A stretch of DNA of 64,000 nucleotides, taken from Stenotrophomonas maltophilia (GTDB taxonomy: Bacteria; Pseudomonadota; Gammaproteobacteria; Xanthomonadales; Xanthomonadaceae). The stretch's first letter is position 1, and each line of letters begins with the position of its first letter. The stretch covers positions 4,543,001-4,607,000 of the forward strand of contig NZ_CP090423.1 of the NCBI RefSeq assembly GCF_023518235.1, read 5' to 3'. The notes beneath the pieces are model-generated. The model was not told the DNA's origin. It saw only the letters and a list, made by a program, of their open reading frames with translations, and did no database searches. Below are positions 56,200-63,645 of the stretch, one piece after another. The position numbers and the translations under genes are program-made.

Positions 56200-57092
56200 G
56201 CGAACAAACTCCCCATCACTGCGGCAGCGTGGCCGTCATCGGTCGCCCGAACGTGGGCAAGTCGACCCTGACCAATGCGCTGGTCGGCGCCAAGGTCAGC
56301 ATCGTTTCCAACCGCCCGCAGACCACGCGTCATCGCCTGCTGGGCATCGCCACCTACCCGGAAGGCCAGCTGGTGCTGGTCGACACCCCCGGCCTGCACA
56401 AGGTGCAGAAGCGGGCGATGAACCGGGTGATGAACCGCGCCGCGCGCGGCTCGCTGGAAGGCGTCGACGCCGGCCTGCTGGTGATTGAAGCCGGCCGCTG
56501 GGACGAAGAGGACAGCCTGGCCTTCAACGTGCTGCGCGACGCCGGCATCCCGGTGGTGCTGGTGGTCAACAAGATCGACCGCCTGAAGGAAAAGGGCGCG
56601 CTGCTGCCGTTCCTGCAGCAGGTGACCGAAGGCCGCGATTTCGCCGCCGTGCATCCGATCTCGGCGCAGAAGCGCAATGGTCTGGAGGCGCTGGTGCGCG
56701 ATGTGCTGAAGCTGCTGCCGGAAGCGCCGCCGATGTTCGGCGAAGACGAGATCACCGACCGCAGCCAGCGTTTCCTGGCCGGCGAGCTGGTGCGCGAGCA
56801 GCTGATGCGCCAGCTCGGCGAGGAACTGCCGTACGCCACCACCGTGGAGATCGAGCGCTTCACCGAGGACGGCAACCTGCTGCGCATCGGTGCGGTGATC
56901 TGGGTCGAACGCGAAGGCCAGAAGGCCATCGTGATCGGCAAGGGCGGCGCCCGCCTGAAGGAGATCGGCGCCAAGTCGCGCCTGCAGATGGAGCGTCTGT
57001 TCGGGGCCAAGGTGTTCCTGGAAACCTGGGTGCGCGTGCGTGAAGGCTGGTCCGACGACGAGGCCGCACTGAAGGCCTTCGGCTACGAGTAA
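56196..57092 (+). CDS. era: GTPase Era
   Basis: A 298-residue GTPase that binds 16S rRNA during 30S subunit assembly. The P-loop is GRPNVGKST (residues 16-24), with DTPGLH and NKIDRL as further G motifs. The C-terminal KH domain contains [17 protein letters not shown]. The start is GTG at 56196, overlapping the rnc stop, so the two are translationally coupled. recO follows 18 bases later. Confidence 0.98.
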   Translation: MSEQTPHHCGSVAVIGRPNVGKSTLTNALVGAKVSIVSNRPQTTRHRLLGIATYPEGQLVLVDTPGLHKVQKRAMNRVMNRAARGSLEGVDAGLLVIEAGRWDEEDSLAFNVLRDAGIPVVLVVNKIDRLKEKGALLPFLQQVTEGRDFAAVHPISAQKRNGLEALVRDVLKLLPEAPPMFGEDEITDRSQRFLAGELVREQLMRQLGEELPYATTVEIERFTEDGNLLRIGAVIWVEREGQKAIVIGKGGARLKEIGAKSRLQMERLFGAKVFLETWVRVREGWSDDEAALKAFGYE

Positions 57093-57110
57093 GCCGGTGC
57101 AGTCGCTTCG

Positions 57111-57830
57111 ATGCTGATCGAGGACGACACCGGGTTCGTGCTGCACGCACGGGCCTACCGCGAGACCAGCCTGCTGGTGGAGGTATTGAGCGCGCAGCAT
57201 GGCCGCATCGGCCTGCTGGCGCGCGGTGTGTCCACCGCGAAAGGGCAGGTGCTGCGTGCTGCGCTGCAGCCGCTGCAATGGATCCGTTTCAGTGCGCAGC
57301 AGCGCGGCGAACTGGCGCAGCTGCGCGGTGCCGAGGCGCTGGATGCGGCGCCGCGGCTGGTCGGCCAGGCCATGCTGGCCGGCTTCTATCTGAGTGAACT
57401 GACCCTGCGCCTGGCACCGCGCCAGGACCCGCTGCCGGAGTTGTACCTGGCCTATGGCGAGGCGCGCGCGCGCCTGGCGGTGGGGGCCGGCCTGGCCTGG
57501 ACGCTGCGTCGCTTCGAGCGCGAACTGCTGTCCGCGCTGGGCCTGGGCTTCGAGCTGGACAGCGCCAGCGACGGCCAGCCGATCGATCCGGCGGCGCGCT
57601 ATGAACTGGACCCGCAGGAAGGCGCGCAACGGTTGCTGAGCGAGCGCGGCGGCGAACGCCGGGCGGCTGCAACCGGTTCGGCGCTGCTGGCGCTGGCCGC
57701 CGATGAAGAGCCCGGCGCGGCCGATCTGGCCAGCCTGCGCCTGCCGATGCGGCGGGTGCTGGCCCATCACCTTGGAGCCAAAGGCCTGAAGTCCTGGGAA
57801 CTGCTGGAGCAGCTGGCCCCCCGACGGTAA
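57111..57830 (+). CDS. recO: DNA repair protein RecO
   Basis: A 239-residue recombination mediator that helps RecA load on SSB-coated DNA with RecR. The N-terminal OB fold ([25 protein letters not shown]) and a helical C-terminal region are typical. No zinc-finger cysteines are visible, as in many gamma-proteobacterial RecO proteins. It ends the rnc-era-recO operon; pdxJ, often next, is missing here and composite element D follows instead. Confidence 0.95.
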   Translation: MLIEDDTGFVLHARAYRETSLLVEVLSAQHGRIGLLARGVSTAKGQVLRAALQPLQWIRFSAQQRGELAQLRGAEALDAAPRLVGQAMLAGFYLSELTLRLAPRQDPLPELYLAYGEARARLAVGAGLAWTLRRFERELLSALGLGFELDSASDGQPIDPAARYELDPQEGAQRLLSERGGERRAAATGSALLALAADEEPGAADLASLRLPMRRVLAHHLGAKGLKSWELLEQLAPRR

Positions 57831-57840
57831 GGGGTGTTCG

Positions 57841-58343
57841 GCAGGGCTTGCAGCCCTGCACCTGCCGAATCAACGTCAACGTCAACGTCAAAAGCAAAAG
57901 CTGGTTATCTGTGGGTAGGCGGGGTGGGTCCGGTTGCGGGAGACGCCGTAAACCCGTCCTTGGGGGCTTGGCCGCGGCATCCATGCCGCGGACACTCCCG
58001 CAACCGGACCCACCCCGCCTTCGACAGATTCTTGCGAGCTGTCGGACATGCCGACGGGGTCAGATCCGTTTTCCCTCGGAAAACGGATCCGACCCCAGTT
58101 TGAATTTCGATATCTGACAGAGATTCATCCACGCATGGCGTGGATCTACCAGACACCGGGAAATTGTCAGGGGCGGGGCGGTGTCGGCGTGCGGGGTGTC
58201 AGCCGCATGGATGCGGCTGCCAAGCCCCCAAGGACGGGTTTACGGCGTCCCCGCACGCCGACACCGCCTCGCCAAACCTCGGAATCCAGCTTTTGCTCTG
58301 GCTGTTGACCTGGCCTCTGCGGGTGCAGGGCTGCAAGCCCTGC
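57841..58343. repeat. Composite palindromic element, locus D
   Basis: This occupies the 524-base gap between the convergent recO and REC-Hpt genes. The left terminus begins at 57841 with GCAGGGCTTGCAGCCCTGCA, then GTCAAC repeats (57873-57890). Palindrome D1 has perfect 25-bp arms (57917-57941, 57996-58020). The spacer has the GGGGTCAGATCC dyad (58056-58096), the box TCGATATCTGACAG (inverted) and a SMAG unit (58127-58149). Palindrome D2 has arms at 58172-58196 and 58249-58273 (one wobble in 25). The right terminus is 58313-58343. The element thus has both termini and both palindromes. Confidence 0.82.
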
Positions 58344-58354
58344 CGAACCACCCC

Positions 58355-59083
58355 TCAGTGCAGGAGGGCTGCCACCGCGGCGCGGAACCCGTCCTGCGCC
58401 TGCCCGGACTCCGGCGCATGATGCAGCTGGCGTACCGCGCGCCCCAACCGCGCCGCGCCAACGAAGCCACAGCTGGCCTGCAACCGGTGCAGCTGGCTGC
58501 GCAGCTGGCGCTCGTCATGCTGGTCCACGGCCTGCTCAACCGCATCGCGGACGCCCGGCAGTTCGGCCAGGAACAGCTCGCGCAGCGCGATCAGGTGGTT
58601 GCGTTGGCCATTGAGCGCGGCCAGGGCCGCGGTTTCATCCCAGTCCTCCACCTGCAGCTCGACTGCCGCCGGTGCCTGGGCCACGAAGATACCCGCCGGG
58701 CTGTTGACCAGCGCCCGGCGCACCGCCTTCAGCAGCTGGTCGCGGCCGAGCGGCTTGACCAGCGTGTCACTGAAGCCGGCCTCGCGCAGGCGCGCGTGAA
58801 TGGAGGTATCGCCGTCGGCGGTATGCGCCAGCGCGGGGGTGTCCGGATGTGAACGGCGCAGTTCGCGCAGCAGCTGGGCACCATTGCCATCGGGCAGATT
58901 GACGTCGATCAGCCACAGATCGTGGGCGCCCGGTTCGGCACTGGCCAGCGCGCTGGCCAGCGAATCTGCGGTATCCACGTCCGCCGGTAACGTTTCCAAC
59001 GCCGCTTTGAAAAAACCGCGGCTGATGATGTCGTCCTCGACAAGCAGGAAGCGGGGCCGGCTGGCCCGCGGGGTCATCTGCAT
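58355..59083 (-). CDS. Response regulator with C-terminal Hpt domain (REC-Hpt)
   Basis: A 242-residue protein. An N-terminal receiver (about 12-125) has the acidic pair in LLVEDD, the phospho-acceptor aspartate in LIDVNLPDGNG, and the lysine in LVKPLG. A C-terminal histidine phosphotransfer domain (about 150-240) has the candidate phospho-histidine in QLHRLQASCGFVGA. Such proteins relay phosphate in multi-step systems. No kinase is beside it, so it is an orphan. ATG 59083 is chosen because GGAGG lies eight bases upstream; ATG 59098 and ATG 59116 lack such a site. Confidence 0.85.
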   Translation of the reverse strand: MQMTPRASRPRFLLVEDDIISRGFFKAALETLPADVDTADSLASALASAEPGAHDLWLIDVNLPDGNGAQLLRELRRSHPDTPALAHTADGDTSIHARLREAGFSDTLVKPLGRDQLLKAVRRALVNSPAGIFVAQAPAAVELQVEDWDETAALAALNGQRNHLIALRELFLAELPGVRDAVEQAVDQHDERQLRSQLHRLQASCGFVGAARLGRAVRQLHHAPESGQAQDGFRAAVAALLH

Positions 59084-59210
59084 CAGGGCTGCCTCCATGT
59101 CAGCTGGCTCAATCATCAAGCACGGCGGCCACGGGCGCAAGCGGCTTCGGACCCTGCCGGTCAGGATCTGCGACAATACGCCCCCATTTTTGCCCGCAGC
59201 CTGTTGCCAC

Positions 59211-60545
59211 GTGGCCCGATCCCGCTCCCGCATCGACCGTACCCCGTTCCAGACCGAGATCCTCGACCTCAGCCATGATGGTCGTGGCGTCGCCCGCCGT
59301 GAAGGCGAGGGCGGCAAGGTCACCTTCGTCAGCGGCGCCCTGCCCGGCGAGGTGGTGATGGCTGAACAGACGGCCCGCAGCCGCCATTTCGACGAGGCCC
59401 GCACCATCGAGGTGCTGCAGGCCTCGCCGCAGCGCGTGACCCCGAAGTGCCCGCACTTCGGCACCTGCGCCGGCTGCGTGCTGCAGCATCTGGACGAAGA
59501 CCAGCAGATCGTCGCCAAGCAGCGGGTGCTGATGGACAACCTGGAGCGCATCGGCCATGTGAAGCCGGGCGCCGTGCTGCCGCCGCTGGTCGGCGAGAGC
59601 TGGGGCTACCGCCGCAAGGGCCGCTTCTCGGTGCGCCGGGTCGAAAAGAAGGACAAGACCCTGGTCGGCTTCCGTGAACAGGATCCCCGTTTCGTGGCTG
59701 ACCTCAGCCAGTGCCTGACGGTGATTCCGGAAATCGGCACCAAGGTCGAGGCGCTGTCCCTGTTCATCGAGTCGCTCGATGGCAAGCGCGACATTCCGCA
59801 GATCGAGTTCATCGCCGGCGATCAGGCCGTGGTGCTGACCGTGCGTCACCTGCAGCCGCTCAGCGATGCCGACCGCGCCGCCTGGGCGGCCTTTGGCCAG
59901 CAGCATGGTTTCGTGATCTACCTGCAGTCCGGCGGCGTGGACACCGTGCAGCCGCTGGACGGGCAGGGCGTGCCGCTGTCGTTCCGGCTGGCGCCGTGGG
60001 ATGTGGAACTGGCGTTCCGTCCTCTGGACTTCATCCAGGTCAACGCCAAGCTCAACGAGAAGATGATTGCCCACGCCCTGGACCTGCTGGAGCCGGGTGA
60101 GGACGAGCGCGTGCTGGACCTGTTCTGCGGCCTGGGCAACTTCACCCTGCCGCTGGCCCGCCGCGTGCGTGAAGTGGTGGGTGTGGAAGGCGACGCCGGG
60201 CTGGTGGCGCGTGCCCGCGAGAATGCCGAGCGCAACGGCCTGGCCAATGCGCAGTTCTTCAGCGCCGACCTGACCCAGGACCAGCGCAGCACCGCGTGGA
60301 TGCGCCAGGGCTTTGACAAGCTGCTGCTGGACCCGCCGCGCTCGGGTGCGATCGAGGTGCTGCAGCAGCTGCCGTTGAAGCAGTTCAAGCGCATCGTCTA
60401 CGTCAGCTGCCACCCGGGCTCGCTGGCACGCGATGCCGGTTATCTGGTCAACGAGCAGGGCTTCACCCTGGTCAGCGCCGGCGCCATGGACATGTTCCCG
60501 CACACCGCGCATGTGGAAAGCATCGCGGTGTTCGAGAAGCGCTGA
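59211..60545 (+). CDS. rlmD: 23S rRNA m5U1939 methyltransferase RlmD
   Basis: A 444-residue RNA methyltransferase (RumA). An N-terminal TRAM domain (about 10-70) is followed by four cysteines for a 4Fe-4S cluster, C80, C86, C89 and C168. The AdoMet fold (VLDLFCGLGNFTLPLA) comes next, then the catalytic cysteine C400 in VYVSCHPGSLARD. The start is GTG 59211; no ribosome-binding site is evident, and a leaderless or weakly initiated message is possible. It is divergent from the REC-Hpt gene. Confidence 0.95.
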   Translation: MARSRSRIDRTPFQTEILDLSHDGRGVARREGEGGKVTFVSGALPGEVVMAEQTARSRHFDEARTIEVLQASPQRVTPKCPHFGTCAGCVLQHLDEDQQIVAKQRVLMDNLERIGHVKPGAVLPPLVGESWGYRRKGRFSVRRVEKKDKTLVGFREQDPRFVADLSQCLTVIPEIGTKVEALSLFIESLDGKRDIPQIEFIAGDQAVVLTVRHLQPLSDADRAAWAAFGQQHGFVIYLQSGGVDTVQPLDGQGVPLSFRLAPWDVELAFRPLDFIQVNAKLNEKMIAHALDLLEPGEDERVLDLFCGLGNFTLPLARRVREVVGVEGDAGLVARARENAERNGLANAQFFSADLTQDQRSTAWMRQGFDKLLLDPPRSGAIEVLQQLPLKQFKRIVYVSCHPGSLARDAGYLVNEQGFTLVSAGAMDMFPHTAHVESIAVFEKR

Positions 60546-60578
60546 GCGGCTGTCATGCCCATCGCGCATAATGGCGCG

Positions 60579-61064
60579 ATGGGCATCGAAATCGAACGCA
60601 AATTCCTGGTCAGCAATGATGGCTGGCGTGCCGCCGCGCACCGGGTGATCCCGATGGCGCAGGGCTACATCAACGACATGGGCGCGCTGGATCGCGGCAC
60701 CCAGAACGCCTCGGTGCGGGTGCGCATCGAGGGTGACCACGCCGCGCTGAACCTGAAGTCGCGCACCATCGGCCATACCCGCCAGGAGTTCGACTACCCG
60801 ATCCCGGTAGATGACGCGCGCGCGCTGCTGGCATTGTGCGTGGGCGGCCTGATCGACAAGCGCCGGCATCTGGTCGAGCACGCCGGGCTGACCTGGGAAG
60901 TGGACGAGTTCCTGGGCGACAACGCCGGCCTGGTGGTCGCCGAGGTCGAACTGGACAGCGCCGACCAGGCCATCGAGCTGCCGGACTGGGTGGGCGCCGA
61001 AGTGACCGACGACCCCCGCTACTACAACGTCGCCCTCGCCAGTCACCCCTATTCACAATGGTGA
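60579..61064 (+). CDS. CYTH-domain protein (inorganic triphosphatase-like)
   Basis: A 161-residue single-domain CYTH protein. The signature ExExK is at the N-terminus (MGIEIERKFLV: E4, E6, K8). Alternating charged strands (RVRIEGDHAALNLKSR, TWEVDEFLGDN, VVAEVEL) form the tunnel fold. Single-domain members hydrolyse inorganic tripolyphosphate. ATG 60579 gives the classical family N-terminus; ATG 60555, with GAGCGG upstream, adds eight residues and cannot be excluded. A long dyad follows the gene. Confidence 0.88.
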   Translation: MGIEIERKFLVSNDGWRAAAHRVIPMAQGYINDMGALDRGTQNASVRVRIEGDHAALNLKSRTIGHTRQEFDYPIPVDDARALLALCVGGLIDKRRHLVEHAGLTWEVDEFLGDNAGLVVAEVELDSADQAIELPDWVGAEVTDDPRYYNVALASHPYSQW

Positions 61065-61073
61065 AACCCCAGA

Positions 61074-61147
61074 AAGGGGACGGAGGGGATCAAGTCGTCT
61101 TTACCCCACCTGTGCGGAAAACGACTTGATCCCCTCCGTCCCCTTTT
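61074..61147. terminator. Long perfect dyad, probable terminator
   Basis: A 26-bp perfect stem (61074-61099 with 61121-61146) begins AAAGGGGACGGAGGGG. The loop is about 21 bases and six T follow on the plus strand (61144-61149). It is longer than a usual terminator. Together with the dyad at 61881 and the GGGGTCAG dyads in the composite elements, it suggests a wider set of strong intergenic dyads. Confidence 0.75.
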
Positions 61148-61177
61148 TTCGAGGGAGGCGGGCCCCATGTCGAGGGG

Positions 61178-61873
61178 ATGAGAATCGACATCTATTCCGA
61201 CGTAGTCTGCCCCTGGTGCTGGATCGGCAAGCATCGTTTCCAGCAGGGCGTGCAGTTGCTGGGCGCCGACGCGCCTGATCTGGACATCCACTGGCAGCCG
61301 TTCCAGCTGGATCCCGATGCGGACGCCACTCCGGTTCCGCTGCGCGAGGCCTATGTGCGCAAGTTCGGTGGCGTCGAGCGCACCGAGCAGATCCTCAGCC
61401 AGACCCAGACCACTGCGCGTGCCGAAGGCCTGCCGATGGACTTCAGCCAGGGCCAGGTACGGGTGACCACGCTGCCGGCCCACCGGGTGCTGTGGCTGGC
61501 CGGGGAGCATGGGGTGCAGGAGGCGGTCGGCGAGGCGCTGTTCCGCGCCCACTTCGAGCAGGGCCAGAACCTGGCTGACCCGGCGGTGCTGATCAAGGCC
61601 GGCGTGGCCGCCGGCCTGGACGCGGGCGAGATCGCGCAGATGCTGGCCTCCGACCGTGGCCTGGCCGAGGTCGAGGCCAGGCTGACGCAGGCCCATGCGC
61701 TGGGCATTTCCTCGGTACCGACCTTCGTCATCGATGGGAAATGGGCCATTTCCGGGGCGCAGCCGCCGGAGGCGTTCGCCAACGCCCTGCGCCAGATCGC
61801 CGCCGAGCAGGGCGCCCCGGCCGCTTCGGCCGACGGCGACGAGGCCTGCGGCGCGGACGGCTGCAAGGTCTGA
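61178..61873 (+). CDS. DsbA-family oxidoreductase, FrnE-like
   Basis: A 231-residue cytoplasmic thioredoxin-fold protein. The active site CPWC is C11-C14 in SDVVCPWCWIG, with the helical insert usual for FrnE/DsbA2-like proteins. The cis-proline loop is in GISSVPTFVIDG. The C-terminus has an additional CGADGC pair. There is no signal peptide, so it acts in the cytoplasm, perhaps in stress resistance. The ATG at 61178 opens MRIDIYSD, the standard beginning. Confidence 0.92.
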   Translation: MRIDIYSDVVCPWCWIGKHRFQQGVQLLGADAPDLDIHWQPFQLDPDADATPVPLREAYVRKFGGVERTEQILSQTQTTARAEGLPMDFSQGQVRVTTLPAHRVLWLAGEHGVQEAVGEALFRAHFEQGQNLADPAVLIKAGVAAGLDAGEIAQMLASDRGLAEVEARLTQAHALGISSVPTFVIDGKWAISGAQPPEAFANALRQIAAEQGAPAASADGDEACGADGCKV

Positions 61874-61880
61874 GCAGATC

Positions 61881-61909
61881 GGGGTCAGAGCCCCTGCGGC
61901 TCTGACCCC
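61881..61909. terminator. GGGGTCAGAGCC dyad
   Basis: A 12-bp perfect stem (GGGGTCAGAGCC at 61881-61892, complement 61898-61909) with a five-base loop, a few bases after the FrnE-like gene. There is no T-run. The stem shares its first eight bases (GGGGTCAG) with the dyads inside the composite elements. Confidence 0.65.
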
Positions 61910-62002
61910 ACGCTTCCCATTTACCTTGACCACTGCGCCTGTCGGCCGGTTCTGCGACAATGCGGCACTGCGCCATGAGGGCGCGCGTTGTGGAGATCGA
62001 CC

Positions 62003-63010
62003 ATGCTGCTGATCGGCGTTGCCGGCACCGAACTGACCGCCCAGGAACGCGACTGGCTGCAGCACGATGCCGTGGCCGGGGTGGTGCTGTTCAAGCGCAA
62101 CTTTGCTTCGCGCCAGCAGGTGACCGATCTGAGCGCGGCCATCCGCGCCGCTGCGCCGCGCCCGCAGCTGATCTGCGTGGACCAGGAAGGCGGCCGCGTG
62201 CAGCGCTTCCGCGAGGGCTACAGCGCGCTGCCGCCGCTGCAGGAGATCGGCGCGATGTACGCCACCGATCCGCAGCGGGCGCTGGCCATGGCCGAGCAGC
62301 ACGCCTGGCTCATGGCCAGCGAGGTGCGAGCCAGCGGCGTGGACCTGAGCTTCGCGCCGGTGGTCGATCTGGGCCGCGGCAATCGCGCCATCGGCAACCG
62401 TGCCTTCAGTGAAGACCCGCAGGTGGTGGCCGCCTTCACCGCCGCCTACGTGCGTGGCATGCACGCGGTCGGCATGGCCGCCACGCTCAAGCATTTCCCC
62501 GGTCACGGCACCGTGCTGGAGGATACCCACGTCGATACCGCGATCGATCCGCGCGCGCTGGACGAACTGCGTGCGCAGGACCTGGTGCCGTTCCAGGCCG
62601 GCATCGCCGCCGGTGCCGACGCGGTGATGATGGCGCACGTGATCTATCCGCAGGTGGCGCCGGAGCCGGCAGGCTATTCGCCGCGCTGGATCCAGGACAT
62701 CCTGCGTGGCGAACTCGGCTTCCGTGGCGTGGTGTTCTCCGACGACATCGGCATGGCCGCCTCGCACAGCGCCGGCGGTGTGCCCGCGCGCGTGCACGCG
62801 CACCTGGACGCCGGCTGCGACGTGGTGCTGGTCTGCCATCCCGAGCTGGTCGATGAAGCCCTGCACGCGGTGCAGGGGCGCTCCCTCAATACCGCTGCGC
62901 TGCTGGGCCTGATCGGCCGCGGCGCGCTTGGCTGGGATGGCCTGTTGGCCGATGCCCGCCATGGCGACACCCAATCCCGTCTGCTTGAAACCCTTGGAAG
63001 AACCGTCTGA
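62003..63010 (+). CDS. nagZ: Beta-N-acetylhexosaminidase
   Basis: A 335-residue GH3 enzyme that cleaves N-acetylglucosamine from muropeptides during peptidoglycan recycling in the cytoplasm. The signature is LKHFPGHG (K163-H164), followed by D174 and H176 in EDTHVD; the nucleophile aspartate lies in VVFSDDIGM. In beta-lactam-resistant bacteria its product induces AmpC-type enzymes, so it is relevant to inducible resistance. The ATG at 62003 begins the fold. The stop overlaps the hpt start (TGATG). Confidence 0.96.
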   Translation: MLLIGVAGTELTAQERDWLQHDAVAGVVLFKRNFASRQQVTDLSAAIRAAAPRPQLICVDQEGGRVQRFREGYSALPPLQEIGAMYATDPQRALAMAEQHAWLMASEVRASGVDLSFAPVVDLGRGNRAIGNRAFSEDPQVVAAFTAAYVRGMHAVGMAATLKHFPGHGTVLEDTHVDTAIDPRALDELRAQDLVPFQAGIAAGADAVMMAHVIYPQVAPEPAGYSPRWIQDILRGELGFRGVVFSDDIGMAASHSAGGVPARVHAHLDAGCDVVLVCHPELVDEALHAVQGRSLNTAALLGLIGRGALGWDGLLADARHGDTQSRLLETLGRTV

Positions 63011-63564
63011 TGCCCAACCTCACCATTTCCCAGGCCCTGGCCCAGGCTGACCTGCTGGTCGACCGCCCCACCATCGACAAGGCCATCGCCGCTATCGCCG
63101 ACGCCATTGCGCGCGATTACAAGGGCGAGGTGCCGCTGTTCCTGTCGATCATGCACGGCGCGCTGCCCTTCGCCGGCCAGCTGGCGCTGGAACTGGGCGC
63201 GCGCGGCCAGGACGTGCAGTTCGATTACCTGCACGCCACCCGCTACCGCGGTGAAACCACCGGTGGCGACCTGGTCTGGAAGCACAAGCCGGCCACCTCG
63301 CTGTTCGGCCGCCGCGTGCTGCTGGTCGACGACATCCTGGATGAGGGCTACACCCTGCAGGGCGTGCGCACCTGGTGCCTGGAGCAGGGCGCGACCGACG
63401 TGCGCATCGCCGCGATGACGGTGAAGAAGCACGATCGCGCGCTGCCGGACGTGACCGCCGACTACGCCGGCATCGAACTGCCGGATCGTTACGTGTTCGG
63501 CTTCGGCATGGACGTCAACGAAACCCTGCGCTGCGTGCCGGCCATCTACGCAATGAAGGAATAA
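63010..63564 (+). CDS. hpt: Hypoxanthine-guanine phosphoribosyltransferase
   Basis: A 184-residue purine salvage enzyme that joins hypoxanthine or guanine with PRPP. The PRPP motif is VLLVDDILDEGYTL (about residues 103-116), with the acidic pair D107-D108. SIMHGALPFAGQL is the other substrate loop. The ATG at 63010 shares bases with the nagZ stop, so the two are coupled. The thioinosine phosphorylase gene follows 81 bases later, making a purine-salvage group. Confidence 0.95.
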   Translation: MPNLTISQALAQADLLVDRPTIDKAIAAIADAIARDYKGEVPLFLSIMHGALPFAGQLALELGARGQDVQFDYLHATRYRGETTGGDLVWKHKPATSLFGRRVLLVDDILDEGYTLQGVRTWCLEQGATDVRIAAMTVKKHDRALPDVTADYAGIELPDRYVFGFGMDVNETLRCVPAIYAMKE

Positions 63565-63596
63565 CGGCGCGGCCGCCCGCGGCGCACCGTTTCCAC

Positions 63597-63630
63597 CGCC
63601 GGCATCCTCGGGTGCCGGCGTTCGTCTTTT
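63597..63630 (+). terminator. Hairpin after hpt
   Basis: The stem CGCCGGCA/TGCCGGCG with an eight-base loop, followed by TTCGTCTTTT. It is a modest terminator that could separate hpt from the phosphorylase gene 16 bases downstream. Confidence 0.6.
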
Positions 63631-63645
63631 CATGGAGTGCTTCGA

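Noticed and set aside
29639..58343. Composite elements considered as insertion sequences
   Set aside because: No transposase-coding frame lies inside any copy, and target-site duplications could not be recognised. At most they are non-autonomous elements.
59109..61046. A 645-codon minus-strand frame opposite rlmD and the CYTH gene
   Set aside because: Same reasoning: antisense to motif-rich real genes and with no recognisable protein features.
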